Positions 10,314-21,581 of a stretch of 64,000 nucleotides of DNA are shown here, piece after piece. Source of the DNA: Endocalyx cinctus (lineage: Eukaryota > Ascomycota > Sordariomycetes > Amphisphaeriales > Apiosporaceae). Below the pieces are notes generated by a model. That model worked only from the letters and a program-made list of their open reading frames with translations, was not told where the DNA came from and ran no database searches. A program made the translations under genes and the position numbers. Position 1 is the first letter of the stretch. Each line of letters begins with the position of its first letter. The DNA is taken from contig BCKC01000002.1 of assembly GCA_001600455.1 (NCBI GenBank), positions 558,001 to 622,000 of the forward strand, given 5' to 3'.

Positions 10314-11807
10314 ATGTTATTTATGGTGTTGCTCACCTTCGTCTTTTCTGTTCAAGCGAACCGGTCTCATGACTGGGGAATTATTGACAATAACTATGGG
10401 GAATGGAGCGAAGTCGTTCGTCGCGATGTTTGTATCATCGGCGGAGGAGCCAGCGGAGTTCATGCGGCTGCCTCTTTGGTCGATCTCAACAAGACTGTCG
10501 TTGTGGTAGAGCGTAATAATCGCTTGGGCGGAAATACCCACACATATATCGATCCCGAGACAAATGGTCTGGTAGACATCGGCGTGGTTATTTTCCAACC
10601 GTTCTCAGTCGTATTTGACTTCTTCAAGAAGTTTAATTTACCTCTGTTAAATATGTCCTCAGTGCAATGGAACACACCAGGACAGCCTGCAAACAAATCC
10701 CAACCCGCAGCTATGTTCGCAACCATAGGTACGAATGTAGATTTCCGAGATGGAACTGAAGTTTTCTTCGATCAAGACACAAGCGACACAGTTACCGACG
10801 CATTCAATAGAATGACGGATATCTTGTCACAATATGATTACATTCTACACGGTTACGATCTGCCAGACCCAGTTCCAGAGGACTTGTATATACCCTACGG
10901 AGCATTCATCGAAAAGCATAACTTGACGGCTGCGTTTCGCACCGTGCTACAAATCAGTCAGGGCATGGGAGATCTACTTCATGTACCAACAATCTACGCT
11001 GTCAAATATTTTAACACCGGCGACATCCGCGCCCTGACTCAGGGGTACCTCACCCACGCCCGCGGCAATAATTCAGAGATTTACACCAAGGCAGGCGAAT
11101 TTATTTCGCATGAGAATATTTTGCTAGAATCTACGGTAATCTCTAGCAACCGACGTCGAAATACGACTGCAGAAGATAACGAAGCAGAACTCCTACTTTC
11201 AACTCGAGATCAGGGGCTAAAGCTTCTTTCCTGCAAGCAAGTTGTCCTTGCGATCCCACCCTATCTTTATAATCTGGCCGGGTGGGATTTGACAGAACAG
11301 GAACGCGAAGTGTTCTCGAGTTTCGGATCAGCCAACGGTTATTGGACTGGATTGGTCAGAAATGTTGGTTTGAACGAGACTGTCACCGCTTGGAACCACG
11401 CAGCCCACACGCCATTCAACATTCCTGTTCTACCAGCCTTGTATGATCTCAGTCCTGTCGGTACCATCGAGGATACCTGGTGGATTAAGTTTGGGGCTGA
11501 CCATCCAACAATGACCGACGACCAAGTCAAGTCGTATGTTGAAAGAGAAATTGCCACTCTGCAGCGCGCTCAGAACGCAACAATTACGAAGCCCGAATGG
11601 CTCATTTTCCAATCACACGCGCCGATGCACCTCCAAGTTACTTCCGAAAATATCAGAGACGGTTTTTTCAAGAAGTTAACCGCTCTACAAGGAGGCTTGG
11701 GCGGTACTATGTTCTATACCGGAGCTACATTTCATACCCACTATTCTAGCTTACTATGGCGCTTCAACCAAGACGTACTCATACCCAAGATGATGGAATA
11801 CTGGTAA
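10314..11807 (+). CDS. secretory-pathway FAD-dependent amine-oxidase-type oxidoreductase
   Basis: Intronless. The frame is open from 10242, but Met at 10314 gives a clean signal peptide (MLFMVLLTFVFSVQA) and 497 aa, so it is preferred. Residues ~39-75 form the Rossmann FAD-binding site: VCIIGGGASGVHAA followed by the acidic VVVVERNNRLGGNTHTY. The C-terminus, with GGTMFYTGATFHTHYSS, matches the second FAD-contacting segment of the flavin amine oxidase fold. Several NxT/S sequons fit a lumenal or secreted enzyme. The closest characterised relatives I know are beta-cyclopiazonate dehydrogenase-like fungal enzymes; actual substrate is unknown. It sits between the divergent MFS exporter and the EthD gene, consistent with oxidative tailoring. 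No truncation or missing cofactor motif is visible. Confidence 0.88.
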   Translation: MLFMVLLTFVFSVQANRSHDWGIIDNNYGEWSEVVRRDVCIIGGGASGVHAAASLVDLNKTVVVVERNNRLGGNTHTYIDPETNGLVDIGVVIFQPFSVVFDFFKKFNLPLLNMSSVQWNTPGQPANKSQPAAMFATIGTNVDFRDGTEVFFDQDTSDTVTDAFNRMTDILSQYDYILHGYDLPDPVPEDLYIPYGAFIEKHNLTAAFRTVLQISQGMGDLLHVPTIYAVKYFNTGDIRALTQGYLTHARGNNSEIYTKAGEFISHENILLESTVISSNRRRNTTAEDNEAELLLSTRDQGLKLLSCKQVVLAIPPYLYNLAGWDLTEQEREVFSSFGSANGYWTGLVRNVGLNETVTAWNHAAHTPFNIPVLPALYDLSPVGTIEDTWWIKFGADHPTMTDDQVKSYVEREIATLQRAQNATITKPEWLIFQSHAPMHLQVTSENIRDGFFKKLTALQGGLGGTMFYTGATFHTHYSSLLWRFNQDVLIPKMMEYW

Positions 11808-12725
11808 GGTCGCACTTCTGGAATGCCTGTTGGAAACAATAAATTTGGATTGAAGGGATGTTAGCATTCAGCGAAGTAGAATGATGTCTTAATATCTGTT
11901 ACAACAGATCCTTATCGTGGGAGGTCTGGAGTGAGCTTAGTAGGTGGGTAGGTATGTACATGACACTCATAGGACCTGGGTGGGTGGTTGGTGGTTACAT
12001 AACCAACCTACCGGCCGCGGCTTTAGGTTCGTCTGGTGGGGGACTAGACAATAATCAACCTAGTTTTAGTGGTTCTGACTGTCATCATAAAGTATGGTGA
12101 ACTTGTCTTATTTATACTATGAATGCGTTAGAGCTTGTGGAAGTGAATTGGGAGCTTGGTAATCACATAGAATGTACTATACAAATATTTCATTGAGTTA
12201 GGGCTTAAGGGTCTATCTACTTCTATGAATCGAAATGGAGCTCAGCACCCTATTTATAATGCTTTCAGGGCTGTTAATACGTAATTACAGGATTGGTCAA
12301 TCTCTCAGGCTGGGTCAGTAAGCTTGATTCTATCCCTTACTTTTACCCCTCCGATATTTACCAGGTCCCATTCAGTCCCACCTCTCCGTCGCAATTAATG
12401 GTAATTACAATAATATTTATCTATTGCTTTTACAGTCACTATCAACTCCTCTTTAACGCTAGGAAACTTTATTGTATATTAATACCCCCGAGTGATTGAT
12501 AGTCTTGTAAAGGGTGATATCAATATTAATCACTCGCATTTACTCTACTGTGGTGGGCCGTTAACCTTGGGACGGACTTCATATTCATCTTTTCTTGCCA
12601 TTACACTCAAAGCAACATATATATACTAAAGGAATAAGATGTTGTCCTTGAGTAAATATTGTACGAATTCATAACTAAATAGACATTATCTGACCAAGCC
12701 TGCAGATTTCATCTTGAAAGAATGT
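11808..12725. other. intergenic between FAD oxidoreductase and EthD gene
   Basis: 3' flanks of two convergent genes. It contains a possible polyadenylation signal at 11838 and no supportable gene. Confidence 0.5.
11838..11843 (+). terminator. AATAAA polyadenylation signal candidate
   Basis: Perfect AATAAA 31 bases after the stop of the FAD oxidoreductase. A plausible poly(A) element from position alone. Confidence 0.35.
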
Positions 12726-13288
12726 TTACTCCTCATAATACTTTGCAACAGGCGTGTCAGATAGTTTGATATCGGACAATTCGGAAAAAGATCCGTAAGA
12801 ACTCTTTCCAGTGTCGGTATTTACCATTTTGCCATCTTCCAAGTAGGTCTCAATCCAGGTCAGAGTTACTGAGATGGTATCGTGACGAACATAAGGCTCA
12901 GATTCAAGATGAAGTTTTTTGAACTCTTCGTCGGCCGAAACGGCCAGGAGAGTAGCGACGTCCTTGAAATAGTACTCGATCTCAAGATCGTGACCGTTGA
13001 CGTTGTACGGAGTTTTCATGCTCTTTGCTAGCTCTTTGGCGCTGGAAGAGCTATATGCCTGAAGTACTCTCCTTGGTTAGATAGAAGAACTCGGGGGAAA
13101 AGAAAAATCTCAACGAATAAAAAAAACTAGGCACGCACTATCTGATACTTCAAGACGCCGTACTTCTCGTGGATCTTGGCGCAGGCAACGGCATGATCGC
13201 GCGAAAACCGATGGAATTCCTCTTCGGAAACGCCATCTTTACGATGGTATGAGCCCGCAAGACGGAGGACACGCTCTGCTTTAGCCAT
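12726..13288 (-). CDS. EthD-domain (dimeric alpha/beta barrel) protein
   Basis: Two exons on the minus strand, 13139-13288 and 12726-13058, joined by a GTGCGT...CAG intron of 80 bases, giving 160 aa. Exon 1 carries the EthD signature SYHRKDGVSEEEFHRFSRDHA, including the conserved H-R-K and Asp-His pair, followed by the IHEKYGVLKYQI strand. Exon 2 has the second half, with EYYFKDVATLLA and the acidic E-P-Y-V-R-H-D segment. EthD proteins are small barrel proteins that recur in fungal aromatic polyketide clusters, where some act as decarboxylases, dehydratases or cyclase-like enzymes. Here it lies 0.9 kb beyond the FAD oxidoreductase. The exact reaction is not inferable. The start was set by the Met opening the EthD motif after an upstream stretch without coding signal. 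Confidence 0.88.
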
Positions 13289-13601
13289 GATTGAAATGAG
13301 AAACGATTGGAGTGGTTTCTATTTATGTTGATGAAGCCGGATTGAAGTAAACTAATTCAAGTTTAATCTACTAAGTGTCTAGTTAGAGATGAGTGCGGAA
13401 CACTCAGAAAGAAATGATTATTAGCTATTCTGATTCATCAGAGAGAAGGAGACGTATTAAGGGGGAGCATACAGAAGCGGGGAATGAATGACTTAATTAG
13501 GTAGGGTATGCCCAAATAACACTCCTTGTTAAGTAGAGTCGACCCGAATGAGCCGACCATGGAGACCATGAATGTGTCGACGCATTACGACTGTTACGAA
13601 C

Positions 13602-13748
13602 TAGGGCTTTACAATCCCATCCCACGCCAAAACCCCTTGCTTCCATGGGATCCCATTGGGGCTTGGCAAATTCACGGGAATCCCATGAGAGTGGAGTAAC
13701 TCCCATGGTATTTTTTTTCCCCGTGTGGGATCCCATTGTAAAGCCCTA
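13602..13748. mobile_element. 147 bp MITE with TAGGGCTTTACAAT terminal repeats
   Basis: The left end TAGGGCTTTACAAT is repeated perfectly in inverse at the right end (ATTGTAAAGCCCTA), and inverted similarity continues into CCCA.CCCAC. Both ends begin with TA, consistent with a TA-target Tc1/mariner-type MITE. The interior has several TGGGATCCCAT-like palindromes and no coding potential. Confidence 0.7.
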
Positions 13749-13749
13749 A

Positions 13750-14340
13750 TAATACGAACCAACATACATTAAGACCGTAAAACAGACCTGACCGAAGACT
13801 GTATGGAAAGGGGGCCGAAACTAGGGGCCAACGGAAGAACCGCGGACCGAAAGTCATGTGATATGAATCATCAACTGAGGGTGAGCAAGTGAGCTGCCCA
13901 ACGAGAGAGGGAATGAAGGTGTATATAAGGGCGACCACTTCCTATGTATCTAGTCAGTCATTATATCTGCAGTTATCAATCTAGGTCTAAACCTACAGCA
14001 ACACCAGTAGTCTTAGTGGGACAAGGCAAATCTCATACGGCCCTACTGTGACAGGATACTGTCCCTTTCGTGCCCGTGCGTCGTCGTTGGGTTGATAACG
14101 TTCAATTTAATCAACAATACAGACATCCTGCTCCTTTGTCTAGAAGTGGAGCTTCCAGAATTTGATTTGCCGTTTTTGAAGGTCGCATAGGAGCGACTAA
14201 TTAGGAATCCAAAAACAGCATTGCCGGAAATGGAACAAGTGGCACAGGTGGCGCTCCAAGCCATCTCCCTTCACGGAGCTCGGCTGAGTCAACTTAGGGA
14301 CGACTCACGAACGTCTCAGGCCAGTGCAGGCTAGTTCTGC
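13750..14340 (+). other. possible solo LTR / decayed retroelement block
   Basis: A strong TATATAAG box (13922-13929) sits in a compact block without any recognisable downstream gene. It is followed by a transcription-start-like region and a short broken frame around 14190-14320 (MEQVAQVALQ... then a stop). The layout resembles the U3-R portion of an LTR and the beginning of a gag relic. A second LTR was not found, so this is tentative. Confidence 0.25.
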
Positions 14341-15089
14341 CTGCTCTCAAGGCAGGCTGCTCAGGTTCTGATCCGGACACGAATTGGAGAGATGTCAGAT
14401 TTCCGTAATATAATGGCCTGATATACATCCATGGATGCTTTACGGTATGCAGCATATTTCCGCCGTTCTTTGGTTGTCGTACTGGTTACTATGTTAAATA
14501 TAGGAGTAAACAAAGAATAAAAAGGATTTCCTTAAACTATTACAAGAGTTAAAAATTATAAAAATAAGAAAAACTGCTGTGACATTGATCAATAATTAGT
14601 AGATAAATGGATGACTTCAAAGTCACAGCTGTATGTGGCCTAAACACCATACCGCCTACCCGGATACCTACTTCCGCACGGTTTTATTTCACAAGATCAT
14701 TCCTACCCCTACTATTACCACCAACCACGTTACTTTGGTTTATACTATATGCAATACTGGCCAATCTTCTTGAAGTGAATGTGGCTGGGTGGATATAATG
14801 TGCCGAGTGATATTTGCACTACCTTGTCAATAATTATTATTATACGTCGTAGATTTATTCCCGGCCAGCCTGCCAGTTACAGACGATCTTGATTATCAGA
14901 AAGGGGGCGACGCTACCTTATCTGGAAAATTAGAGCCTAGTCATCAAAACCGTGGGAAAGAGCGGCTGCTGCCCACGATCGACATAGACTATCTTGACCG
15001 TGAATCTCGGAACTATTATCAACGCTGCTGTTAAGTAATTTGAAACTAATTAAAGGGAGATAACCCCAGCGCTTACATTATCTAGCCCA

Positions 15090-15736
15090 CAATGACAGAG
15101 TGCACGAGCAGTCTTGGGCCAGCCAACTTTGTTTCTCATCTTGTGAAAAAATGAGCTTCATAGAAATAGAAAACGATGACGACAGTATATGATGAAACGA
15201 GGCCAAATCCACCGAGGGCTGGTTCTAGCATGCCGCCTACCTCCCGCTTGTGCAGCTCTTCGCCAGGAACCTGACAGCATACTGCATAGAGAACGTTGTC
15301 GACACCAACCGTGCCTATTGCCGTAAATAAAGATCACCCCAAATTAATAACTTTCCTCTCAAGGATGACTGAGACGGGACTTGAGCTACATAGTTATTAT
15401 AGGTGCATCATTGCCACCGTAAGACGGAAAGAAGGAACACGTGACTAGGAGAGAAAGTCCTCAATACGTAAACTTTTATGAGTGATAATACATATTTTGG
15501 TAAGAAACAGCCCTCCACTCTCCCGTAAGTAACCGTCCTGAGATTTCCATTTGTCCACATCCCGATCCTAGCCCAAGATATTTCTTTCTTTGGAGATGCC
15601 TGTTCCATATTAACCAGGTAATACTGGCCACGAAAATATGCACGATGACTATTATCATTAAATTGAAGACGAAGCGTTTGGAGGCCGCGAATGTCTGCAT
15701 TTCGCTTCTTACTCGGTTATGTTGGTATCCAGGCAC
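15090..15736 (-). pseudogene. possible relic of an unidentified membrane-protein gene
   Basis: Two minus-strand stretches look protein-like but cannot be joined into an open gene. Around 15476-15736 there is a hydrophobic segment, FVFNLMIIVIVHIFVASITW. Around 15125-15330 there is a segment with VGVDNVLYAV and GGFGLVSSYTVVIVFYFYE, ending at a stop. Stops and missing connections argue for a decayed gene; the family is not recognised. It could equally be chance open sequence. Confidence 0.25.
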
Positions 15737-16714
15737 CAGGCATTCTGTGCGAATGTCTACGCAGATGACGGCAGCAAGCGGACGAGATACCGCACATAAT
15801 GATATCGAGAAGCTTAATCATAATACTAATACTGATATATATCATTACTCACAGCTTCCAATAAATAGCTACCAATGAAGGCGAAATGAAACAGACTCAA
15901 TTTATCCAGAGTAAAAGGTCGGTCCGAGACGACGACCATATAATAGCAACCTTTTTACACCTCTGCGGGCATCACCCGCACGAAATACTTGGCCTCCTGA
16001 AATCCAGTAATTAATCACACGTCCAATAAGATAATTTCAGTTAATTCTCAGCCTTTTTCTTCTTTTCGTGAGCTTTTTATTGGAGGTAGCAGCCTGAGGG
16101 AAAATGCGGTGTTGATAAACCCCCAAGCCCGCACGAGGCGAGACGTTTAATATTCAATCAAGTTGGGGGAGATGCGGCGAGGGGGGGAAAAAAGGCACTT
16201 ATTTGCCGGAGCCCTTGATTATCTCATTAAGACATCTGCCGCGCCGAAAATTCGAACTGCCCAATCCCAAATCCGATCCATTCCCTTTTCGGACACCGCA
16301 ATATGACCGGTAAAATGACTTTAATAAACGTTGGCGAGAGCTCATTCGCCCTAACGCGGATTTTGCTTGCTCTGCCTCCCCCCTGTTTAGCGCCCTCCCA
16401 AAGAAAAAAAAAAAGCAGAGATGTTGTATCGCGCACTCTGTTCAACTATCTGGCAGGTAATTTACGACTTGCATATGATAACCAGAAAAGGTGCGATTCT
16501 TGGAAAACACGGTAACTAATAATAAGAATGGGGAAAATCATAAGACTGTTTTAAGGGGGGGCGACAAGAATCGCATTTATTATAAAGCGAGGAAGTCTAC
16601 CGAATTCTGGATCGGAAAAAAAGAATCCTTCTCTTCTTCTTTTCTCCTTGTGTATCCCCAAACTCCCTTCTTTAAATACTTCTACGATTGCTGAATAACC
16701 GTAATTATTCAAGT

Positions 16715-18090
16715 ATGAAGTCCCTCACCTCCGCCCTCGCGCTCGTCGCGCCCGTGTACGCGGGACTCCGGTTCGGATGCTCGCAGCTGAGCATCCAGCG
16801 CATCGACCCCGTCGTCGAGCCCGGCCAGACGCCCTCGGCCCACGTGCACCAGATCGTGGGCGGCAACGCGTTCAACGCGACCATGGAGGGCGACGTGGGC
16901 GAGCGGGGCACCTGCACGACCTGCGAGATGGCCGAGGACTTCTCCAACTACTGGACCGCCGTCCTGTACTTCAAGCACCCCACCAACGGCTCGTACCACC
17001 GCGTCCCCATCAAGAGCAACGCCGCCCTCGCGGCCGGCACCACCGGCGGCATGACCATCTACTACACCCCGTACGACTTCACCACCGACAACATTCAGCG
17101 CCAGCCCATTACGGCTTTCCAGCCCGTAAGGATTTTTTTTTTTCTCCCTTTTATTTTTCTGCCCACTAGGGAAGAAAAGGGAAAAAATAGAGAGAAAAGA
17201 AGAAATAATATTTACTAATGATGGTTATCAATAGGGATTCCGTATGACCGTCGGTAGCCCCACCACGAGCACTCTGCAGGAGGCTCAAGGCCACATCGGT
17301 CTACGATACAACTGCTTGACGTCTCTCCTCAACCGAGGACCGGAGATGGCCGACTTCCCCGACAGACCTTGCCCGGCCGGTATCTTCGCCGTGCACCACT
17401 TCCCGGCGTAAGTTTTTTTTCTTATTCTTACCCCTAAGCGTTACTATATAAACAAAATGAAATGAATAAAAAATATAAAATAAAAAGAAAGAAAGAAAGA
17501 AAGAAAGAATATAAATCTAACACGAAGAATTCAAAAACAGATGCTGGGACGGCAAGAACCTCGACAGCCCGGACCACCAATCGCACATGTACAACACGAT
17601 CCGGTACGACGGCTTCACCAACGCGCCGGCGTGCCCGGCCTCGCACCCGGTGCGGATGCCGCAGCTCACGTACGAGACCGTCTGGGACACGACGCAGTTC
17701 AACAGCATGTGGCCGTCGGGCACGCCCAACCCGTTCGTCTGGAGCTTCGAGGGCAGCAGCGGGTACGGCACGCACGCCGACTACATGTTCGGCTGGAAGG
17801 GCGACTCCCTGCAGAGAGCCATGAACCAGTCCAACTGCTTCTACGACGGCTGCGGCTCCATCACCAAGCAGGTCATGGCTACGGCGAACCAGTGCACGGT
17901 GAAGGACTTCGTCGGAGAGGAGACCGATGGATGTACGTGTTTTTACTTTCTTTTTTTTTTTTACTTGTCCCTTTTTTCTTCTCTCGGCGGTTCATTTGAT
18001 ATGGACAAAGAGAGAAATCAACGAATAACGTTACTAACAAACCTGATTTTAATAATAGGGCTCGACGCTCTTCCGGGTATGCAGATGTAA
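16715..18090 (+). CDS. secreted DUF1996-domain protein (copy 1)
   Basis: Four exons, 16715-17125, 17235-17407, 17541-17932 and 18059-18090, 335 aa. A signal peptide (MKSLTSALALVAPVYA) is followed at once by the DUF1996 opening: IDPVVEPGQTPSAHVHQIVGG with its conserved H-x-H and the later FSNYWTAVLYF block. Further hallmarks are GHIGLRYNCL, CWDGKNLDSPDHQSHM (conserved H), a CPASHPVRMPQLTYE block and FVWSFEGSSGYGTHADYMFGWK. The mature protein lacks the Ser/Thr tail of the second copy. DUF1996 proteins are extracellular fungal proteins of unknown activity. The upstream Met at 16688 would spoil the signal peptide, so 16715 is preferred. The second intron contains an AAAG microsatellite. Confidence 0.9.
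17484..17509 (+). repeat. (AAAG)n microsatellite in intron 2 of DUF1996 copy 1
   Basis: About six consecutive AAAG units lie within the intron, between donor 17408 and acceptor 17540. Confidence 0.8.
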
Positions 18091-21000
18091 ACGGGAGTAG
18101 AAGAAGAAGAAAAAAAAAAGAAGAGAAGTTAGAGAGTACGAAATTGGGGAGAGAGGGGGGCGGTTGTCGCAAGGGAGGATCTTTCCCCTCGCTTGTGTTG
18201 TTTTTGTTTTATTGTCTTTTTTCGCGTGTTTCTTAAAGATTGAAGCTTTTTTTTATTTTATTTTAGTTTGAATAAAGCAAGTAGTGTCATGCATGCGACT
18301 TTTTTTATTTTTTATTTGACGAGTGATGATACATAAACGTTAGTGGATGTATAGTACCTATGCGAAGGCGTTCTCATTTTATGCGTTGTAATATGAGAAA
18401 AATGTGATGTGTTGATTCGTAGGGTTAGTGTAGTATGCAATATATTGGAAGATAGGGAGGTAGTAATAACGTTAGATATGCTTCTGACGTGGTTAGAATT
18501 ACAGCCAATGCGATTGCGACGAGGAAAAGATTGAATGATTTATTGATGAGGGATAAACTAAACTGTTTATGAAGATATAAGACATTTCATTAAAAAAGGG
18601 AAAAAAAAGGGAAAAAAAGAAACGTATACTTTTTCGTCCCCCAAAAGATGACGTCGCCCTGCTTTTGCTTTTTTTTCTTTTGTTTCTCTTAAGAAAAGCG
18701 AACACGAGATAAGGCGGTGGGGATTGGTATTTGGCAGTGTATTATATTCAGTCATATATCATTATCATCCATGAATATATAGTAGATACTATACTACTGG
18801 GTATAAGTAAGTGTAAGCCGAAGATGGAGTAAATCACGGTCATGGATTCATATAGGTTATATACGGTATATCACGCAGTTAAGTAAATAGTACTCTGTCT
18901 ATATCTAGTACAGTATAATGTATTTATTCATAGTTTTTTTCTTCTTTCTCTTTCTATTTTCTTTTTTGAATCTAAAATGGTGAATGGTTCTAGGTAAACC
19001 ACTAAAACGGCACGGCCCTCCATTACAAAAGGCACAAAAGGAACAAAAGAAACGAAAAAAAGGATGGATTACGGGAATCGGTAAAGTTCCCCTTTCTTCT
19101 TTAGCGTACCATTTTAAACGATGAATTCCTCGTCGAACCGTAACCAATCAGATTTAGCCAACAACGTTTCCGGTCAATCGTGGCTGCATTTAGTTTGTTT
19201 CGGAATATTTTAGTAAAAAGGGGAACCAATCAAATAATTTATTGAATTCTTTGCTTTTTCTTTTTTTTTTGGCTGTCTCTCTCTCTTACTCTCTCACTCC
19301 TCTATTCCTTCAGGGGGGCCAGGCAGCCAGGGGAGAGGGGGGGATGGGGGGGTCAGGGCGGCCGAAGAAGAGGGGGGCCCGACCTGAGAAAGTGGAGAAA
19401 GTGTTCTTTTTTGTTCCCTCCCCCTCTCTCTCTCTCTCTCTTTTTCCCTCTCTCGCTTTATTTTTGACAACATCACACTAACAAAAGCCGACTAACAGTG
19501 ACTGATCAGATCAACCCACCAGCGCACCAGCCCACTACTAAACAGACAGCTAAGCCCACATCTCCACTCCACTCTCCACTTATCACCGTCACCCGTCTCC
19601 CATCACACTCTTTGTTTTTTCTTCTTCTTCTTCTTCTTCTTATAAACAGAGTTATGAACAGGGGTATTATCCGGAAAGGAAACAAAGGAAAACATGTTTA
19701 TTTTACCGAATGTTTACGCTAGTTTAGGTATACTAAAAGTTCTAGCCCTACCGCATAGTAGATCCCGTCGATCTTATACCGTACATAGTAAACCAAACAT
19801 ATTTATTATATCGACTAAAATACCGACACGAACTTATCCCAACTACCACATAACATATAACCTGATCAAAAAGTTTGCAAATCAAGAAAATAAACAGAGA
19901 AAAAGGTATCAAGTGAATCACATACTGTAAGGTAGACCGTGCCAATAATACGAAATAATCCTTTTTTTTTCTTGTGTACATAATAGTATATGTTCTAGAG
20001 GCATAAGCCAAAGTAGTATACAAAGTACTATAACAAGAATCATTACTCGCGGAGTTAGCGATATGCGCCCACGTCTACGTCCCAACATTCATCCTTGGAC
20101 ACGTTTGATTTGTTTTCCTGTCTTCTCGTCGTTGTCCTTTAATACCCATTTTATTATAATCATAATCATAATAGTCGTACTATGCATGTTCGTCCTCTAT
20201 TTCCAGCATAACTTTGCGAATAGTTGAGCATAAATCATTCGCTCTGAAGTGCTCATACCCTCTGTTATCCTTTTTCGTCGTATGCATATGCAGGTATCTA
20301 CTTAGAAACACGGTCCTATGTGAAGCGAAATGCAAGGTACAGGAACGAAAAAAAGAAATCAACGAATAAAACAACCGACATAACTTGCCGCCTTTCCTTT
20401 AGTGTAGTAATAGACCATCCTATTGACCCCCCCCTTCTATCAATTGTCTGATTGTCTGCCGTCTCCTTTCCCCTTTCCTTTTTTTTTTTTGGTCAGCCCT
20501 TACGATAACCACGCATAACCACTATTTCTGAGCTTATTCTTTTTTTTTTTTTTTTTTTTTTCTCGGCAACTTACCCCTGAAAAAAAAAAACATTGCGATC
20601 CAATCAAGACAAACCGAAAATCATCGCCTATACACGTATAGTCTTCGTAGTCCCCATCTCGATTTGCACGTCAATCCAAATAATCCCGGCTCGTTCGTAT
20701 TATACTATCTGGTAATACACGAGAGCCTATCGGTCCATTCCACAAGTCACCACTTAATCATATGGTAAGCAGGTAATAAATAGTTCAGGTCTTTCGGATT
20801 GATCCATAGAATAACCTTAGATCTTGGTTTAGATTGGGTCCGTGGTATCCACCTATGCATACCCGCCCTGCTTGCCATCATATCCATGTCCATCCACATT
20901 TCTTCGCCCGTGTTTTTTTTTTTTTATTTCATTTTCATTTTTTTTTTTCTTTCTTCACATTTGGTAGTATTGTAGTTCTACACTAAACTGGCCGACTTGG

Positions 21001-21581
21001 CGAGCGCCACGTCTGTTTCTTCCCCCCTGGATCATTGTTGTAATTCATATATTATCCAGCCGTCCCGATACAATGGATTCCCTTTCTCTTCCTTTTTTCC
21101 CTCCCTTCTCACCTTCGTGACCACACATTGTTGCGTCCTCGTGCTGGGTTTCTTCTTTTTTTTCTCCCTCCCCTTTCCATCATTCTTTTTTTCATTTTAT
21201 TCACTCTTTGATCAACACTCTCTACCGGCTGTGTCCGATTCCCATTCATTCAAACCAAAAAGTAAACTGTAACGAAGGTCTTTGTTCCATTCCTTTCTTT
21301 GGCCAAGTCACGTTCTACCCCTGCTCAATAAACCCGCTCAAGAAAATTCCTTTCGAGTCAACATTGTGTAGTGAAAAAATATCAGTTACTTTTACTACCA
21401 CCTATCAAAGTCTTTGTGATTAGAGCTGCCCAGGTTCCAGCCTTACATTCTTCTCAACGCACAGCAGTCCTAGTGACTCGTGTCCATTACATCACCACCA
21501 AACACAAAAGGGCTTCGCACCCAGAGAAAAAAAAGAGACCAACCTTTTCCCTTCCCCACAAACGCTATCATTTTTTTCACG
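18091..21581. other. 3.5 kb spacer rich in pyrimidine/purine tracts
   Basis: No gene is supported between the two DUF1996 genes. The spacer holds many T/A homopolymers (for example 20541-20562), a CT/GA block (19260-19460) with a (CT)n run near 19424-19442, and a CTT run near 19621-19640. Open frames here are low-complexity artefacts (Arg/Lys/Glu or Ser/Leu/Phe repeats). The final few hundred bases are probably the promoter and 5' UTR of the second copy. Confidence 0.6.
19260..19460. repeat. polypyrimidine/polypurine low-complexity tract
   Basis: A ~200 base segment of C/T-rich sequence with an internal G-rich part (19312-19380), including runs of TCTC and GGGG. Such tracts are common in promoters of filamentous fungi and can form non-B DNA; no gene-specific role can be assigned. 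Confidence 0.6.

Larger units (their letters stand above)
13289..16714. other. long gene-poor tract with MITE, LTR-like block and ORF relics
   Basis: No intact gene is supported in 3.4 kb. It holds a 147 bp MITE (13602-13748), a TATA-bearing LTR-like block (13750-14340) and minus-strand coding-like fragments around 15090-15330 and 15476-15736. From about 16000 there is AT/GA-rich sequence leading to the DUF1996 promoter. Confidence 0.5.
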
